From Bedellia somnulentella (taxonomy: Eukaryota; Arthropoda; Insecta; Lepidoptera; Bedelliidae), in the NCBI GenBank assembly GCA_963576735.1, contig OY755198.1, positions 3,038,001 through 3,102,000 of the forward strand: DNA of 64,000 nt. Reading direction: 5' to 3'. The notes under the pieces are model-generated. The model had not been told where the DNA came from and ran no database searches. It saw only the letters and a program-made list of their open reading frames with translations. Of the stretch, positions 1 through 12,700 are shown in pieces. Each line of letters opens with the position of its first letter. Within the stretch, counting starts at the first letter, position 1. The position numbers were made by a program, and so were the translations under genes.

Positions 1-656
1 CACCCAACATTCACTGCCATACATAAGCGTAGGAACGAGGACAGCATCATGCACAGCCATTCGGGCCTTTTCAGACACCGACCGACTAGACATTAGACTA
101 TCCAGTGCTCCATTTACCGCATTTCCCCTTTTCACTCTTCTCTCGATATCTTCATCACACTTTCCATCCCTAGTAAACAAACTTTCCAAATATACAAACT
201 CATTCACTTGTTCCACTTTCTTACCATTAATCTCAATCACGCATTCGGTCATATTCACCTCTCTCTCAAAAAAAAAACCATAGTTTTTGTTTTATCCACA
301 TTCACCCTCATTCCCTTTTTTTCAAAAGACGCACATGCAATATTCATCATCTCTTGCAGCTCTTCCACCGATGATGCAAGTAGCACTTGATCGTCGGCGT
401 ATAAGAGGCATTTAATGATGAATCCACCCATTCTCAATCCATAATCACTTTCACGCAACTCTGTTAAACAGTCATCCATGAACAAATTGAAGAGCCACGG
501 GGAAGCTACACAACCCTGTCGGACACCCCGAGAGATCCCGAACCAGTCAGTATTTTCCCCGTTTACTCTCACACATGCACTGGAATCCTCATAGAGTGAT
601 ACCAGTGCACGTATAAGTCGACTCCCCAAACCGAACTTGGATAACACCTCCCATAA
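1..656 (-). mobile_element. RTE-type LINE fragment, truncated at both visible ends
   Basis: This is the reverse complement of positions about 16657-17312 of the intact RTE LINE and is almost identical to it. It covers the end of the reverse transcriptase core (GVRQGC and YADD motifs) and the start of the C-terminal region. The reading frame is open from 647 to 278 and then breaks. A run of five A in the intact copy is ten A here (positions 268-277), a +5 shift. One further C-to-T change is seen near 319. The 5' truncation point is at about 656, and the rest of the element lies left of the window. The similarity indicates recent activity of this family. Confidence 0.92.
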
Positions 657-680
657 ATATGTATGTATGATATGTATATA

Positions 681-926
681 TTGTAGTGTCGGCTTAGAAA
701 AGTACTACCCCATTTCTACCCGTGGGTGATCGTAAGAGGTGACTAAGGGTGTAGAGGCTTTTTAAGTGATTTTTGGGTGATGCGGTTGGAGACCCGTCAC
801 CAACAACCTTTATTTTACCATCTTTTCCCCACTCAACTTTCCATACGTGGCTGAGAAATTTCTCATTCCAAAGCTCTGGCTACCCTGTTAAGGGATTTAT
901 AGCCGTGAGTGTATGTATGTATGTAT
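681..926 (+). mobile_element. SINE-A copy, near full length
   Basis: Starts GTAGTGTCGGCTTAG and ends in a short (TATG)n tail. It lies 25 bp beyond the truncated 5' end of the RTE fragment, in the opposite orientation. Family description: about 250 bp, consensus start GCTGTGTAGTGTCGGC, a central GATGCGGTTGGAGACCC, a stem-loop-like CTACCCCTTCTAGGG near the 3' end and a tail GAGTATATGTATGTATG. Confidence 0.85.
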
Positions 927-1046
927 TTTAGTTAATTCTGAGGCTCTTAGTAACACGGTTTTGAGTCTCGGGCTTTGAGTTTGTATTCACACTAAACAGG
1001 CTTTATTCAAAATGTGCAGATTATCTAGACATAATATTTCGTACTT

Positions 1047-1285
1047 TACATACATACAAATACTCACGGCTGTAAATCCCTTAAAGGGGTAGCCAGAGCT
1101 AGGGAATAAGAAATTCCTCAACCACTTTTGGAAGTTGAGTGGTTAAAAGATGGTAAATAAAGGTTGTTGGTGATGGAACCGCATCACCCAAAAATCCCTT
1201 AAAAGCCCCAATATCGTTAGTCGTATCTTACGTACACCCACCGGAAGAAATCGGATAGTGCTATTCTAACCCGACACCACACAGC
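1047..1285 (-). mobile_element. SINE-A copy, full length
   Basis: Complete from the ACATACATAC tail to the GTGTGGTGTCGGG 5' end. It carries scattered substitutions, including a shortened GGTCTCCAACC box. Confidence 0.85.
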
Positions 1286-1891
1286 TAACATTAACCTAAT
1301 GATTTATATCTTCTTTAACATCACAAAATAAATACCCAGAATTATTTATCCTTCACTCACAAGATTAAAAATAACATTCTTTAAGAGATACGGCACTCTT
1401 AAGCGGAATTAAGAAAATAAAGAAAGGAGGTTGTAGAACAAATGTATAAAAACTTCTTTCGCTAGCCAGCACGCTTCACCGAGCTAATAAGGGATTTGGT
1501 GAAATCCTCAGATACTCTTTTGAGCAAAGATTGAAATTGGAACAATACCAGAACGGAATTTTTAAAAATAAAAGCTGGAAAGTTTGTATTTCGAATGTAG
1601 TTTGGCTGTGATGTGATGTTTTTAAATAGGTTTAAATAAACATATGGTTTATAGAGGTTATAGTTTAAAGATTGGATTTACTTTACTTCACTGCTCAGTC
1701 ATTACAATTTGAAAGAAAGAAAGAAAGAAAACATTTCTTTATTGTATGTAACGAAAACTTCACAATTAAAATTTATATTTACAAACACTAAGCACTCAAC
1801 ATAAAGAAAGTAAACAATAACTTAAAAAAATTATTACAAAAAAAATACTTGGACTTAAATGAGATATCCATTAAAAGTTTGCTCAAAGTTA
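1286..1891. other. AT-rich intergenic/intronic stretch
   Basis: No gene is seen. The only recognisable item is an (AAAG)n run at about 1712-1730 followed by ATTTCTTTATTG. This looks like the reversed 3' tail of the CR1/Jockey-like LINE family seen intact at 32521. Confidence 0.5.
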
Positions 1892-2130
1892 ACATACATA
1901 TACTCACGCCATTAGTTCCCATTGGGAAAGGCAGAGACTATCGATCGCCAATTTGTACGATCCTGACAAACCTCGCTTCGTTTACATCAATCTTGTTATA
2001 CAAGCTCTTTTATTCATCATACTTTGAACGCCTGCCTTTTTTAGCACATTCGGTATTTGGTCTAAATGTGTCCTCCGAGGGTCCTCTACTTACATAACTG
2101 TCCACATTGGCTCTATAGATCTCTTTTCTC
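1892..2130 (-). mobile_element. RTE LINE 3' fragment
   Basis: Reverse complement of about 17520-17765 of the intact element, from its (ATGT)n tail back to the AGAGCCAATGTGGA region. It is strongly 5' truncated and carries many substitutions, so it is an old dead-on-arrival copy. Confidence 0.85.
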
Positions 2131-2255
2131 ATCTTAAGTATAAAATAACTAATACTAGGTAAGCATACCGCCTTAAATGTTCATCACTAAAATACAATAA
2201 AATATTTCCAATATCATCTTTCAAACCGCACCTTTCACGATTCACGCTATTTCTC

Positions 2256-2505
2256 ATACATACATAAACATATACTCACGACTATAAATCCCTAGAAGGT
2301 GTAGCCAGAGCTAAGGAATTAGAAATCCCTCAGCCACTTTTGGAAGTTGTGTGGGGAAAAGATGGTAAAAATAAAGATTGTTGGTAATGATTCTCCAACC
2401 GCATCGCCCAAAAATCCCTTAAAAGCCCCAATACCATTAGTCGCCTCTTACGCACACCCACCGGAAGAAATGGGGTAGTGCTATTCTAAGCCGACACTAC
2501 ACAGC
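2256..2505 (-). mobile_element. SINE-A copy, full length
   Basis: Both the (ATAC)n tail and the GCTGTGTAGTGTCGGC end are present. The copy is only lightly diverged. Confidence 0.88.
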
Positions 2506-2780
2506 GAATTTCTTTTTTCTTTTCTTTATAAGGTAGAACAAACTATTTCTCATTTCTCGAAACGTCTAGCAAAGCATACTTAGTGCATTATAAATTCATA
2601 ATGTTTCATGCAAAAACTACTGCATATGCACACCCACGAGCGGAGAAGGGGTGGCCTACATGCATAAATTAATTACGAAGGAACGCAAGAATTTTTCTAC
2701 CTCATTTTAGTTGTACACGGTTTTAAAATTTACACCTGACTAGTTGGATTAGGCAGAAATAGAAAGAATAAGTGTTTTTT
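2506..2780. other. Unassigned AT-rich DNA
   Basis: No gene, known repeat or tRNA-like sequence is recognised between two SINE-A copies. Confidence 0.4.
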
Positions 2781-3051
2781 TCAGCCACCTTCGGAAGTTA
2801 AGTGGGGAAAAGATTATAAAAAAAATGTTTTTGGTGATAGGTCTCTAACCGCGTCGATCAAGAATGTTATTTCACCATCTTTACCCCACTCAACTTTCCA
2901 AAAGTGGCTGAGGAATTTCTAATAGAGGAATTTCTATATGTATGTATGTATTATTTTTTGTTTGTATGTTTTTTGTGCCACACATGGCGAATAAACTTCT
3001 TTTCTTTCTTCTTTCTTCATTCTTTTCTAAGCCGAGACTACACAGCATAGA
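2781..3051. mobile_element. Composite of broken SINE-A pieces and a LINE tail
   Basis: Four pieces are joined. A minus-strand SINE-A piece (2781-2866) meets a plus-strand 3' half (2869-2952) head to head. A CR1/Jockey-like LINE 3' end follows (2953-3027, GGCGAATAAAC then a TTCTTT-rich tail). The last 24 bp (3028-3051) are the 5' end of a minus-strand SINE-A, probably the missing end of the first piece. This is best read as a later insertion into a minus-strand SINE-A. Confidence 0.65.
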
Positions 3052-3423
3052 ATAGAACGAATAAGTGTTATGTGTGCATACACATAATGTGAGCATTCAC
3101 ACTGTGATATTTCAGCCGGAGAACCATCTTTTCTAATGCAGGGGATAGCGTTCAAATACTGAGTCAGGCCCACACATGTGGTTTTTGATGTTTATTTATG
3201 GTTATTTAACATAAAGTTTGAAAGCATCGTAAGAAAACACCTATGGCGGATTTTTGTGGCTTGTATTTAAACGCCTACCAAATATGTTATGAAATTATAT
3301 ACAAAAAATCTTAATGCTTTCCAAAATGGATGAATGCATTACCATGTGACTTAGTCGTGTCGTGTGAAGAATGATTAATGTGACAAAAGCAAGAAGGATT
3401 TTTAGGGATCTTATTTTATCTTT
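3052..3423. other. Unassigned AT-rich DNA
   Basis: No coding exon or recognisable repeat is seen. Confidence 0.4.
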
Positions 3424-3473
3424 TCTCCCTACCCCAATGGGAACAGCAGGGGTGAGTATAAGTAAGTAAGTCT
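3424..3473 (+). mobile_element. RTE-like 3' end remnant
   Basis: Contains CTCCCTACCCCAATGGGAAC, the 3' stem-loop region of the RTE LINE, followed by GGGGTGAGTATAAGTAAGTAAG in place of the usual ATGT tail. A decayed minus-strand RTE piece may follow at about 3555-3645 (ATTGATTGCTAATTCGTA). Confidence 0.55.
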
Positions 3474-3739
3474 TTTCAGAAGTATTAGTTGGTCTGCTAT
3501 CCCTTCTGAAAATTTACGGAGTGAATATTGAGTACGATTGAGCTCACACCATTTTTTTATAGGATAGGGGAAGATCATTGATTGCTAATTCGTATGTAGG
3601 ATCCCGTTTAACCTACTGTGCTTCGTTTGACTTGACTGACCATAAAAAATGTTTTTTTTTATTCTACAAATATTCCGATGCCTTCCTTTTAAAGAAAAAG
3701 AAAAAAGAAACCTTTATTCGAATTAAGAGTACAGAAGTT

Positions 3740-3993
3740 GCTGTGTAGTGTCGGCTTAGAATAGCACTACTCCATTTCTTCCGGTGGGTGTACGTAAGAG
3801 GCGACTAACGGTATTGGGGCTTTTAAGGGAATTTTGGGCGATGCGGTTGGAGACCCATCACCAACAACCTTTATTTTACCATCTTTTCCTGACTCAACTT
3901 TCCAAACGTGGCTGAGGAATTTCGAATTCCTTAGCTCTGGTTACCCCTTCTAGGGATTTATAGCCGTGAGTATATATGTATGTATGTATGTAT
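3740..3993 (+). mobile_element. SINE-A copy, full length
   Basis: Begins GCTGTGTAGTGTCGGC and ends (TATG)n. It is preceded by a reversed LINE tail (AAAGAAAAAGAAAAAAG near 3692). Confidence 0.88.
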
Positions 3994-4204
3994 TATTACT
4001 ATCAGTATTTTGCACATTTGTGAACAGATTTAAGATTTAATTAAGTGAGATTAAAAACCTTGATAGCCAAAGCCAAGGATCTAAGTCAGGTTTTTATTTT
4101 TACCTTTAAATTTGCTATGAATTATGAAATACGCTATGAGCAAAAACTTAAACTGAAATTCAAACTTTCACGCTGTAAATTCATAAGGGCAATTTACCAA
4201 TTTG

Positions 4205-4244
4205 GGTTGGTTTAGCCATGATAAATTAACGACACATATGATTT
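4205..4244 (-). mobile_element. SINE-B core remnant
   Basis: CCATGATAAATTAACGACAC matches the internal part of the tRNA-headed SINE-B family. The rest is missing, and a SINE-A starts directly after it. Confidence 0.55.
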
Positions 4245-4245
4245 T

Positions 4246-4490
4246 GCTGTACAGTGTCAGCTAAATATAGCACTACCCCGTTCTTTCCCATGGGTAATCG
4301 TTAGAGGCAACTAAAGGTATCGAGGCTTTTAAAGTAATTTTTTGGTGATGCAGTTGGAGACCCATCACCAGTAACATTTATTTCACAATCTGTCGCCGCT
4401 TATCTTCCAAAAGTGGCTGAGGAGTTTCCAGTTCTGAAGCTCTGCTGGCTACCCATTTAGGGATTCGTAGCTGTGAGTTTATGTATATAT
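4246..4490 (+). mobile_element. SINE-A copy, diverged
   Basis: All segments are present but with many substitutions (GTACAGTGTCAGCTAAATAT at the 5' end). It is an older copy than its right neighbour. Confidence 0.78.
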
Positions 4491-4523
4491 GATATTAGAA
4501 AATACACATCAGGATTCACATCA

Positions 4524-4770
4524 GCTGTATAGTGTCGGCTTAGAATAACACTACCCCATTTCTTCCGGTGGGTGTACGTAAGAGGCGACTAACGGACTTG
4601 GGGCTTTTTAAGGGATTTTTGGGCGATGCTGTTGGAGACCTATCACCAACAACCTTTGTACTACCATCTTTACCCCACTCAACTTCCAAAAGTGTCTGAG
4701 GAATTTATTATTTCTCAGCTCTGGCTACCCCTTTTAGGGATTTATAGCCGTGAGTATATGTATGTATGTA
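4524..4770 (+). mobile_element. SINE-A copy with partial target-site duplication
   Basis: Full length. The 10-mer ATCAGGATTC occurs at 4508-4517 and again directly after the tail at 4772-4781. Six extra bases (ACATCA) lie between the left copy and the element start. Confidence 0.83.
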
Positions 4771-4771
4771 G

Positions 4772-4838
4772 ATCAGGATTCGTACCCATGCCTCTCTTCA
4801 TGATAGCCGTAGAGGCTCCCAACTGAGCTTTTACGGTT
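4772..4838 (-). mobile_element. tRNA-like SINE head fragment
   Basis: The reverse complement has AGCTCAGTTGGGAG (A-box like) and GGTACGAATCC (B-box like) at tRNA spacing. No matching acceptor stem is seen, so it is called a SINE head rather than a tRNA gene. Confidence 0.5.
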
Positions 4839-4854
4839 GTGTATAGAAACATCA

Positions 4855-5285
4855 ACTCTAACTCACACCTTCACGCCGTATATCCCCGAAGGAGTTGGCA
4901 GAGATACTTTTACTTCTGAACATTGCGTGACAATGTCACCTGGTGTTCAGAGTACCCACGTTTTGTTTAGTCAGTGTAACAAACATTAAACATATTCTCA
5001 CGGCTGTAATTCCCTAGAAGCGGTAGCCAGAGCCAAGGAATTATAAATTCCTCAGCCACTTTTGGAAGTTGTGTGGGGAAAAGATAGTAAAATAAAGGTT
5101 TTTGGTGATGGGTCTCCAACCGCATCGCCCAAAAATCCAATAAAACGCCCCAATACCCTTAGTCGCTTCTTACGACACCCGTGGGTAGGAAGGGGTAGCG
5201 AAATTCTAAGCCGGCACTACACGGCACTCACGTGATAGGGGGCAGGCCTATCGTTTTGTAGGAATACACTGTCACATGACTAACC
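4855..5285 (-). mobile_element. SINE-B interrupted by a SINE-A
   Basis: The 3' half of SINE-B is at 4855-4979 and its core resumes at 5226 (ACTCACGTGATAGGGGGC) to about 5285. A SINE-A sits between the halves. The tRNA head is lost. Confidence 0.75.
4980..5225 (-). mobile_element. SINE-A copy, subtype 2, nested in SINE-B
   Basis: Subtype 2 is recognised by CACCCGTGGGTAG and the GCCGGCACTACACGGC end, in contrast to CACCCACCGGAAG in subtype 1. It split the SINE-B and is therefore younger than it. Confidence 0.82.
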
Positions 5286-5495
5286 AGTGTATAGTAACCT
5301 ATCGTGATTATTCCCCATTAGGTCTAGTAATTTAACGGGCCGGAGCTAAAACAAATAAAAATATGACGTGAAGGTTGTCCCCGCCCTAATATTCGACTTT
5401 TATAGAACCTTTCTCATTACATCACACGGCAAATTAACATAAAAGTATGTCATAAATTATGAAAAACCTACGCAATGTTCAAATTTATCACTTGT

Positions 5496-5745
5496 ACATA
5501 CATACATACATATACTCACGGCTATAAATCCCTAAAAGGGGTAGCCAGAGCTGAGAAATAATAAATTCCTCAGACACTTTTGGAAGTTGAGTGGGGAAAA
5601 GATGGTAGTACAAAGGTTGTTGGTGATGGGTCTCCAACAGCATCGCCCAAAAATCCCTTAAAAAGCCCCAAGTCCGTTAGTCGCCTCTTACGTACACCCA
5701 CCGGAAGAAATGGGGTAGTGCTATTCGAAGCCGACACTACACAGC
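5496..5745 (-). mobile_element. SINE-A copy, full length
   Basis: Subtype 1. The variant GACACTTTTGG plus GTACAAAGG is shared with the copies at 18124 and 19702, so these three form a sublineage. Confidence 0.87.
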
Positions 5746-5829
5746 AAATCTAATTATCACTATCACTTGTGGTTTTGTTATTACTTTGTATGAGTTTGGT
5801 ACCTCAGTGTAAAAGAGAAAGGCATAAAA

Positions 5830-6040
5830 ACATACAAGCAGGTAGAGCTGTGGGGCTAGAAACTCCTCAGCCATATTTAGAAGTTGATAGGGGACAAGAT
5901 GGTAGATATAAAGTATCGTTGGTGATGGTTCTCCAACCGCATCGCCTAAAAACTACTTATTAATGCCCCATATCCTTAGTCCTCCCTTACGACAACCGCG
6001 GGTAGAAAGGGGTAGTGACATTCGAAGCTGACACTACAGG
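5830..6040 (-). mobile_element. SINE-A copy, old subtype 3, truncated
   Basis: Subtype 3 has GGGGACAAGATGGTAGATAT and CTAGAAACTCCTCAGCC. The tail end is missing. It is the most diverged of the three subtypes. Confidence 0.68.
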
Positions 6041-6066
6041 GTATATTATAAAGGACATAAAGCTCA

Positions 6067-6314
6067 GCTGTGTAGTGCTGGCTTAGAATAGCATTACCCC
6101 ATTTCTTCCGGTGGGTGTACGTAAGAGGCGACTAACGGTTTTGGGGCTATAAGGTATTTTTGGGCGATGCGGTTGGAGACCCATCACCAACAAACTTTAT
6201 TTTATCATCTACTCCCCACTAAACTTTCCAAAAGTGGCTAAGGAATTTCTAATCTCTTAGCTCTGGCTACCCCTTCTAGGGATTTATAGCCGTGAGTATA
6301 AGTATGTATGTATG
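6067..6314 (+). mobile_element. SINE-A copy, full length
   Basis: Subtype 1, complete from GCTGTGTAGTGCTGGC to (TATG)n. It lies about 360 bp upstream of the first visible TIA-1 exon. Confidence 0.87.
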
Positions 6315-6374
6315 ACATAAAGATCTTCAATGAATTAAAATACTATCTTTTACTTGTATTTCTTTACTAGCTTT

Positions 6375-6540
6375 CGGTTATTCTGCGGTATAATGCACAA
6401 CTATAGAAAACTTATCATTCCTACGATTTACCTCGGGAATATATTTTTTTCCGGGATGAAAAGTAGCTTATTATTTAATCCGGATTTTTAGCTATGGAAC
6501 AAACAGACAAACTCACTTTCCTTGATATATAATATAAGTA
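6375..6540 (+). repeat. Helitron-like repeat remnant
   Basis: TTTCCGGGATGAAAAGTAGC and the following AT-rich end resemble the repeat family at 9956 and 25509, but much is lost. Confidence 0.4.
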
Positions 6541-6675
6541 AGGATTTCTGTATTAAAGTTAATATATATTAAAACATATTTTAGTTTTGTTATAGAATTG
6601 GGCATTTGTTCTCTCGTGCCATCTTACGACGTTTTACGTGTTAAAATTTCTCACAATCTTCTCTCTTTGTTTCAG

Positions 6676-6763
6676 AGCACTACCACATATTTGTAGGAGA
6701 CCTAAGTCCTGAAATTGAGACGCAAAGCTTGAGAGACGCTTTCGCGGCATTTGGAGAGATATC
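6676..6763 (+). CDS. Rox8: TIA-1 exon: start of RRM2
   Basis: Acceptor TTGTTTCAG|AG, donor TC|GTATGT. It enters with two bases of a split codon and encodes [16 protein letters not shown] and onward, including RNP2 of RRM2. It leaves after two bases of a Ser codon. A minus-strand SINE-A begins 24 bp after the donor. Confidence 0.94.
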
Positions 6764-9700
6764 GTATGTATTTTACTTGTTTTTTTAACATACATACATA
6801 CATATACTCACGGCTATAAATCCCTAAAAGGGGTAGCCAGAGCTAAGGAATTCGAAATTCCCCAGCCACTTTTGGAAAGTTGATTGGGGTAAAGATAGTG
6901 AAATAAAGGTTGTTGGTGATGGGTCTCCAACCGCATCGCCTAAAAATTTCTTAAAAGCCCCAATACCGTTAGTCGCCTCTTACGTACACCAACCGGAAGA
7001 AATGGGGTAGTGCTATTCTAAGCCGACACTACACAGCATACATACATTACATACATTTTTTAACATACTTTCAGTGTTTATACAAACAGACATATACTCA
7101 CGCCATTGTTTCCCATTGGATAGGCAGAGACTATTGATCGCAACTTTGTACGATCCTGGCAAACCTCTCTAGCTTCGTTTACATCCATCAATCTTTTCAC
7201 ACATGCTCTTTTATTCTTCATACTTTAGACGCCGGGCTTTTTGAGCACATTCTCATTGGTCCAGGTGTGTGTATTAGTGTTTATAATATTGGCAAAAACA
7301 AGAACCAAAAGAGATGATTATTTCGTATGACCTTTTACTGTCTCACTAGAACTAAGTATGACAAAGTATCTGTGTCATTCAGACAAAGGAGGAGCAGAAC
7401 GATAAACGGCATGCGCATCTCTTCTATCCATATTAACACTTATTTCTATCTCCTTCACAAGCAAAAAATATACCGATTTTGACATTTTGAAATGTATATA
7501 ACAATATTAACATACATACATACATATACTCACGGCTATAAATCCCTAGAAGGGGTAGCCAGAGCTAAGGAATTAGAAATTCCTCAGCCACTTTTGGAAA
7601 ATTGAGTGGGGAAAAGACGGTGAAACAAATGTTTCCAACCGCATCGCCCAAAAATTCTTTAAAAGCCCCAATACCGTTAGTCGCCTTTTACGTACACCCA
7701 CCAGAAGAAATGGGGTAGTGCTATTCTAAGCCGACACTACACTGCTATATTAACAATGGCGCTTTTTATTCGATGAAATCAACGACAACTACGGAGGTAT
7801 CGATCGTTGGATTCGTCGAATATCTTGATGTATACTGATATGTCAGAAATGTCAAAATCCGAATATTCGTTGCGTGCGAGGGAGATACAAATAAATGTTA
7901 ATATGGGTAAAAGAGATAGGCATGCTAATTATTGTTCTCGATTTGAAGAGGTGTCGTCGTCAAAGTCGGTTAAAAAGAACAATAGGCCATTTTTACTTCA
8001 ATTCGATAAGTTGAACCTCTGATAACTAACTTCCTTCTTATAGCCAATGTGGATTGTAATGTGAATATAAAGTACAGCCAGAGAGAACACATTAAAATCG
8101 AATAGAGAAAGGGATTCAACAGTCGACCGAAGAATAAAAAGCAAACAGGCATATATGAAAAGATAAATGAGTCTCTGCCTACCCCAATGAGAACTAACGG
8201 TGAAATAATATGGATGTATGTAAATTGATTTGCACTTCTGCCAAAACCATAAACGGCGTAAATACATATATAAATATACTCACAGCTATAAATCCCTAGA
8301 AGGGGTAGCTAGAACTAAGAAATTAGAAATTCTTCAGCAACATTCGCAAGTTTAGTGGGGTCAAGCTGGCAAAATAAAGGTTGTTGGTGATAGGTCTCCA
8401 ACCGCGACGTCCAAAAATCCATTAAAAAGTCGTAATACCGTTATGAACACCCACGGAAAGAAACGGAGTGGTGCTATTCTAAACCGACACCACACAGCTA
8501 AATATATGTATGTATTTAAATAATGGGGCTTTTGAGGAATTTTTGGGCGATGCGGTTGGAGACCCATTACCAACAACCTTTATTTCACCATCTTTTCCCC
8601 ACGCAACTTTCAAAAGTGGCTGAGGAATTTCTAATTTCTTAGCTCTGGCTACCCCTTCTAGGGATTTATAGCCGTGAGTATATGTATGTATGTATTTAAA
8701 TTAATTAGTACATCTTCCAAAACCATAAACGACATAGATATATAACATACTTAACAGAACGTAACATAAACATAAAAGTTCGCGCCGTTTATCCCCGAAG
8801 GGGTAGGCAGAGGTACCGATACTACTGAACTCACATGGCAGCGCCAAATAGTGTCCAGAGTAGGTACCCACGTTTTGCTCAGACAGTGTATTCACGTGAT
8901 AGGGGGCGGGCCTATCGCCGTTTTGTACGAATACACTGTCACATAGCTAAGTACAACTCAGCCATGTGGGTTTCCTCACGATGTTTTCCCTCACCGTTAA
9001 CAACCATGATAAATTAACCACACATATGTCTTTAGAAAAGACAAATTGGTGTAGGCCCGACCCAGGATTTGAACACTAGTCGTTTGCACGATAACCGAGT
9101 GTTCTACCCACTGGGCTATCACGGTTGTAAAACGTTTATAAAACTCGTCGTTTATAAAACTAAACACTATTTATCTATTCATAAATAAAAGATGTTATTA
9201 AAGGAAAGAAAAATTTCGACACTGGCGGGGTTCGAACCCGCGACCTTCGGGTATACGCCCTCGTCGCTCTGCCAACTGAGCTACAGTGTCAGTTGGCATC
9301 CAGCGCGAAATTTCTCTATCCTTTGTTTCTTTTTTACACGTTCAAGTAGTGTTTGCGTTTCCTAAAGTTGCCAGTGTCGAAATTTTTCTTTCCTTTAATA
9401 ACATCTTTTATTTATGAGTAATAATCCCCACATGAGGAATTCATGTCAAAAAAACATTAAACTATTTATCTATACAGGTTCTGTTGGGATGTTGTGCGTT
9501 GAATTATCAGTCCCGACTACCTATTACGGTACTAGATGGCAAAGTCTGTTAGCCTAAAATAGACCAAAGTAGGACTATGGCCTAATCACCCTTTTTACAC
9601 TGCATTTCGATTGGGAATTTACATTTGATACATAAAAGAAAGAAACATTTTGACACTAGCGGGTACCAAACCCGTGACCTCCGCGTATACGCCCCCGTCG

Positions 9701-12700
9701 CTTTGCCAATTGAGCTATAATGTCCAGTGGCGTGTGCGAAATTCTTCATTTCTTTCTTTCTGTTACACTTTTTAAGTAGTGTTAGCAAATAACTTAATGA
9801 GATGTAAATGAGGTTTTCATGGAAAAAAGCATTCCAATTAATATATATATTTATATAATTATTTCTTGACCAGCATAGTGGGTTATGACCAGATCAATCT
9901 AAGGGTAGGCACTTCTTAAGAAAGGCGGCCCCAAGTGGAAACAATTACATACTATTAGCTGACCCGACAGACTTCGTACTGGCAAATTTGCTTATAACAA
10001 AATTTTAGACGTTTTTCCGGTACTCTTAGTTCAATCAGCGGTGAATATTTTATTTGTCAGTTTTTGTCCAGGATGAAAAGTATCCTATGTTTTAATTTGG
10101 ATCATTATCTTGCATTCTGCCAAATTTCATTTATATATATTATGTAATTGAAGAGCCTTTTCGCCTCAAACATACAAACATGTAAACTGTCACATTTATA
10201 ATATTACTAGGATTTGAACGTCCCAGCTTCTCACTGATATGCTACGCTACAATAAACACTTCATTTTCAATTATTGGTTACTCTTTGTGAAACTTACATA
10301 CATACATACATATACACACGCCTATAAATGCCTTAAACGGGTCAGAGCTAAGGAATTTGAAATCCCTCAGCTAATTTTGGAAAGTTGCGTGAAGAGAAGA
10401 TGGTGAAATAAAGGTTGTTGGTGATAAGTCTCCAACCGCATCGCCCAAAAATCTTTTAATGCCCAAATACCGTTAATCACCCCTTAAGATCACCCATCGG
10501 AAGAAATGGGGTAGTGCTATTCTAAGCCGACACTACACAGCTTTATGAAACTTGGCGTGATGATATTACAGAATACTAACTGAACCAACAAACGTGGTTT
10601 TGCCTAATAAATTATTTCTAGAGTGTTTCTAGCATACATACATATACTCACGGCTATAAATCCCTAGATGGGGTAGCCAGAGCTGAAGAATTAGGAATTC
10701 TTTAGTGATGGGTCTCCAACCTCATCGCCCAAAAATCCCTTAAAAGCCTCAATACCGTTAGCCGCCTCTTACGTACACCCACCGAAAGAAATGGGGTAGT
10801 GCTATTCTAGGCCGACACTACACAGCATTCGCATTATGTTTGTAGCCTATAAAATTAAAATAAAATGTTTGGGATGACCAACCTTTATCATTTAGGAGTA
10901 TAAAAAATACTTTACAAATTACAAACCTATTCTCAGACCTACTAAATGTGTGCATAAATTTCGTTTAAATCGGTTCAGCCGTTTCCGAGAAATTTAGTGA
11001 CAAACACTGTGAGACGTGAATGTCTAATTTACTTCTGAAGGTTGTAGGTTTCCATTGATGAAAAAATATGAAAATAGGATGAGCGGTTTCGAATTCTATT
11101 CATTAAATATTTACAAAGATATACACGTCTCTACTTTGTAATATTAAAGCAGATAGATGAAGAGCTTATTCCATTTGTCTGAATGAAGACGTCTGAAAGC
11201 CACAGAATCTGAATTCAGACTAGTGGAATAACGTTCAGAACGCTAGACTTCTCAAAAGTAGACAAATTTGTGTAGTGGAATAACAAGCGTCTGCGGCAGT
11301 AACTTCGAAGAACGTCTGAATTCAGAAACGACAAAGTGTGATGGAATAAGCTCTTAAGGAAAAACGAAACAAGAAAAACATCATGTTTTAAAAATTATCC
11401 GCCATTTCTGCACCCGAATACTCGTTCAATTTTAAACTACAAAGCGACGCAATAACTAAAACACATTCATCTCTGTCTATCTCGATTTGTTCCCGATCTA
11501 GTTATCCCTGTCGCGCTTGATAGAGAGGTGGCAATAAATATTTAAAGATGAAATGAAATTTTTATGTCCGCACAAAATGTCCTGGCAGAATTTGCGCTTG
11601 TAGATTGAGCGTTTTTTCGGGGTTATGCAATATTTAAAGCCTTATATTTTAGGATATCATTGTAGATGACAAACGACTGCCAAATATTATTCAAAACAGA
11701 AAAAAATCTGTAATATTAAAAGTTCTACAGCTTCAACGGTGAGGGAAAACATCGTGAGGAAACCCACATGGCTGACTTGTACTTAGTCATGTGACAGTGT
11801 ATTCGAACAAAACGGCGATAGGCCTGCCCCCTATCTCGTGAGTACACTGTCTAAGCAAAACGTGGGTACCTTCTCTGGAAACTAGATGGCGCTGTCATGT
11901 GAGTTTCAGAAGTATCGGTACATCTGCCAACCCCTTCGGGGATAAACGGCGTGAACGTTTATGTTATGTTATATGTTATGTTTATGTTCTACAGCCACTT
12001 TTAACGCACAACAATCACTTAAAATTGTCCAATATAGGGTATTACCTCTTACGGCAACCGCGAAAAAGGAAAAGTGCCATTCTAAGTGATCTCTAGAATA
12101 CTCAATACTTAGTTCTCAAATAAGATACACACATACATATACTCAAGGCTATAAATCCCTAGAAGGGGTAGCCAGAGCTAAGGAATTGAAAATTCCTCAG
12201 CCACTTCTGGGAAATTGAGTGGGCAAAAGATGGTGAAGTAAAGGTTGTTGGTGATGGGTCTCCAACCGCATCGCCCAAAAACCCCTTAAAAGCCCCAATA
12301 CCGTTAGTCGCCTCTTACGTACACTCATCGGTAGAAACAGGGTAGTGCTATTCTAAGCCGACACTACACGGCTTGATGATATAACAATATAAAATAAGAT
12401 ACATTTAACTTTAAATACTTAAAGACCGCCAAAATCCACGGTCCAGACAAAATGATCTAGCGGAATTTTCGATTGTAGCTTGATCCATTATATTCGGGGT
12501 ATATAAGTTTTTTTTTCGTATTAACGCAATATTTAAAACTTAACATTTTTGGGGAAATTATGAAAGATGAAGTACTGCCATTACTTATTTAAAAAAGAAA
12601 AACATAAATACATATAAACATACACTCAAGGCTATACATACATACAAACATATACTCACGGCTATAAATTCCTTGAAGGGGTAGCCAGAGCTAGGGAATT

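Noticed and set aside
1849..2097. Plus-strand open frame of 82 codons
   Set aside because: It is the antisense of an RTE 3' fragment. Many other short frames across SINE-A, SINE-B and RTE copies are rejected for the same reason.
1..6675. Search for RRM1 exons of TIA-1 on the plus strand
   Set aside because: No segment encoding RNP2/RNP1 of a first RRM with splice sites was found, so the exons are taken to lie left of the window.
9216..9293. Possible tRNA gene on the minus strand
   Set aside because: Acceptor stem and T arm are perfect, but no anticodon stem can form and it lies in a repeated SINE-C unit.
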